Below are positions 5,735-6,232 of a stretch of 6,232 nt of DNA, in pieces. This stretch comes from Pseudomonadota bacterium (GTDB lineage: Bacteria; Pseudomonadota; Alphaproteobacteria; Acetobacterales; Acetobacteraceae). Within the stretch, counting starts at the first letter, position 1. The number at the start of each line of letters is the position of its first letter. The position numbers were made by a program, and so were the translations under genes. The notes under the pieces are model-generated. The model had not been told where the DNA came from. It did no database searches and was given only the letters and a program-made list of their open reading frames with translations. The stretch spans positions 1-6,232 of the forward strand of contig JAKAZJ010000127.1 of the NCBI GenBank assembly GCA_021826565.1. Reading direction: 5' to 3'.

Positions 5735-6232
5735 ACCGCGTTCCTGACATGTGGCGTCGCCTGATCGGGCCGGTGGGAGGGGAGGGCGAGAAAGGCCAGG
5801 GGGCGCTGCCCCCTGGACCCCTGCCAAGGGTAGGCCCTTGGAACCCTTCCCTTTGGTTCGGCGTGGGTGGGGGGGGCACGGGGTCTGGCGCGGCCTGGGT
5901 GGAGACGGGCGCTGTGCCCGTCTCCACCCAGGCCGCGCCAGACCCCGTGCCCCCCCCACCCACGCCGAACCAAACCGATGGGGGTCCAGGGGACCTATCC
6001 CCTGGCAGGGGGTCCAGGGGGGCAGCGCCCCCCTGGCCTTTGCCGCCCTCCCCTCCGACCGGCCCGATCAGGCGACGCCAAATAGCCGGGATGGGGATTC
6101 TGGCGGTGGTGCTGGGTGGCTGTGCCGTGGGTCGGGTTGCCGGGGCACCCGGCGTTGAGGTGGCGAGGGCGGCGTTGGCGGGAGGGAACCCGGTGTTGGC
6201 GTTGCAGGCCGGGCAGCGGGTTTTGGCGCGGG
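5731..6232 (+). CDS. Probable TadD-like TPR lipoprotein, 5' part only, with repeat inserted in its N-terminus
   Basis: The frame is open from ATG 5731 to the window edge (167 codons, 3' end not seen). ATG 5731 overlaps the tadC stop as ATGA, the same coupling used at tadA-tadB, so it is probably the original start. Codons 1-10 read MNRVPDMWRR. Codons 11-116 are encoded by an inverted repeat and are Gly/Pro-rich low-complexity sequence. Codons 117 onward read QIAGMGILAVVLGGC, a lipoprotein signal with lipobox LGGC and lipidated Cys131, then GVEVARAALAGGNPVLALQAGQRVLA, which resembles the first TPR helix pair of TadD, the outer-membrane-associated lipoprotein of Tad systems. That name rests on gene order and the lipoprotein start, since most of the gene is missing. 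Without codons 11-116 the product would have a normal 24-residue signal ending at Cys25. Alternative starts are ATG 5749, ATG 6091 (no charged n-region), or TTG 6040, which would give a signal with RRR before the hydrophobic core. The gene may be extended, internally started or damaged. Confidence 0.62.
   Translation, partial: MNRVPDMWRRLIGPVGGEGEKGQGALPPGPLPRVGPWNPSLWFGVGGGGTGSGAAWVETGAVPVSTQAAPDPVPPPPTPNQTDGGPGDLSPGRGSRGAAPPWPLPPSPPTGPIRRRQIAGMGILAVVLGGCAVGRVAGAPGVEVARAALAGGNPVLALQAGQRVLAR
5796..5816 (+). repeat. Local palindrome, left arm, outer
   Basis: CCAGGGGGC (5796-5804) and GCCCCCTGG (5808-5816) form a perfect 9-bp stem with loop GCT. The matching palindrome in the right arm (6014-6036) has one extra base pair and the same loop read on the opposite strand. 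Confidence 0.85.
5824..5841 (+). repeat. Local palindrome, left arm, inner
   Basis: CCAAGGG (5824-5830) and CCCTTGG (5835-5841) form a perfect 7-bp stem with loop TAGG. The corresponding right-arm palindrome (5986-6005) keeps the loop (CCTA on this strand) but has different, still complementary stem bases. Confidence 0.8.
5852..5974. repeat. Perfect 59-bp inverted repeat with 5-nt loop
   Basis: Arms 5852-5910 and 5916-5974 are exact reverse complements, including matched runs of G8 (5869-5876) and C8 (5950-5957); the loop is GCTGT (5911-5915). In RNA this would be an extremely stable stem; in DNA it could extrude as a cruciform. No T-run follows, so it does not resemble an intrinsic terminator. 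It could still impede ribosomes or polymerase, or be an RNase III substrate that separates tadABC mRNA from tadD. Confidence 0.95.
5986..6005 (+). repeat. Local palindrome, right arm, inner
   Basis: CCAGGGGA (5986-5993) and TCCCCTGG (5998-6005) form a perfect 8-bp stem with loop CCTA, the reverse complement of the left-arm loop TAGG. It is the counterpart of the palindrome at 5824-5841. Confidence 0.8.
6014..6036 (+). repeat. Local palindrome, right arm, outer
   Basis: CCAGGGGGGC (6014-6023) and GCCCCCCTGG (6027-6036) form a perfect 10-bp stem with loop AGC. It is the counterpart of 5796-5816, longer by one G:C pair added symmetrically on both sides of the stem. Confidence 0.85.

Larger units (their letters stand above)
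5752..6080. repeat. Long composite inverted repeat (~329 bp) inside the tadD 5' end
   Basis: Two arms, 5752-5910 and 5916-6080, are reverse complements with a few mismatches and small indels. The outer 20 bases (5752-5771 and 6061-6080) match perfectly; the next ~30 show three differences. The middle of each arm is more diverged but carries equivalent local palindromes, and the inner 59 bp are perfect. The unit looks like two head-to-head copies of a ~160-bp GC-rich repeat, similar in idea to REP/BIME elements. Palindromes of the CCAGGGGGC..GCCCCCTGG type are, from memory, common in Acetobacteraceae; I could not check this. There is no transposase in it. AT at 5749-5750 and at 6082-6083 could be a 2-bp target duplication, but this is too short to be convincing. 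Confidence 0.93.

Noticed and set aside
5752..6080. Interpretation of the inverted repeat as an intrinsic terminator or an insertion sequence
   Set aside because: No T-run follows the stem on either strand, and the element has no transposase frame; a 2-bp AT flank is too weak to prove transposition.
5751..6158. Alternative + frame of 135 codons and matching - strand frames across the repeat
   Set aside because: The near-palindrome yields almost the same peptide on both strands (RRGWGGHGVWRGLGGDG), which is a result of symmetry rather than coding. The frame at 5731 is preferred because of the tadC overlap and the lipoprotein signal downstream.
1..6232. CRISPR array, tRNA or rRNA genes
   Set aside because: No regularly spaced direct repeats and no tRNA-like or rRNA-like conserved segments were seen on either strand.

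Overview
The window comes from a very GC-rich genome. The gene order aroE-coaE-dnaQ is a familiar alphaproteobacterial arrangement. Together with the GC-rich CCAGGGGGC..GCCCCCTGG palindromes near the right end, it suggests a member of the Rhodospirillales, perhaps Acetobacteraceae. That placement is inference from gene order and composition; no search was run. All genes lie on the + strand.

Layout: (1) 1-207 is a leader with no gene I can support. (2) 208-2311 holds three housekeeping genes packed with 4-bp stop/start overlaps: aroE (shikimate dehydrogenase), coaE (dephospho-CoA kinase) and dnaQ (proofreading subunit of DNA polymerase III, GTG start). (3) 2312-2451 is a 140-bp gap with a weak promoter candidate, a small hairpin and a 9-codon leader ORF that overlaps the next start. 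(4) 2452-5734 holds tadA/cpaF, tadB and tadC, the motor ATPase and two inner-membrane platform proteins of a Tad (Flp, type IVc) pilus machine. (5) From 5731 a further frame, overlapping the tadC stop by ATGA, stays open to the window edge. Its downstream part encodes a lipoprotein signal (lipobox LGGC, Cys at codon 131) and the start of what looks like TadD, the Tad pilotin-like TPR lipoprotein.

The Tad genes work together: TadA hydrolyses ATP in the cytoplasm, TadB and TadC form the platform through which Flp pilin is assembled, and TadD probably helps an outer-membrane component. Pilin, prepilin peptidase, secretin and TadG-like genes are not in the window.

The most unusual structure is a ~329-bp inverted repeat (5752-6080) lying inside the 5' end of the tadD frame, between the coupled start codon and the lipoprotein signal. 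Its centre is a perfect 59-bp stem with a 5-nt loop. Each outer arm carries two smaller palindromes whose differences between arms are compensated locally, which points to a family of dispersed structured repeats. The insertion keeps the tadD frame open but would put more than 100 low-complexity residues ahead of the signal peptide, so tadD is either started internally, extended, or damaged.
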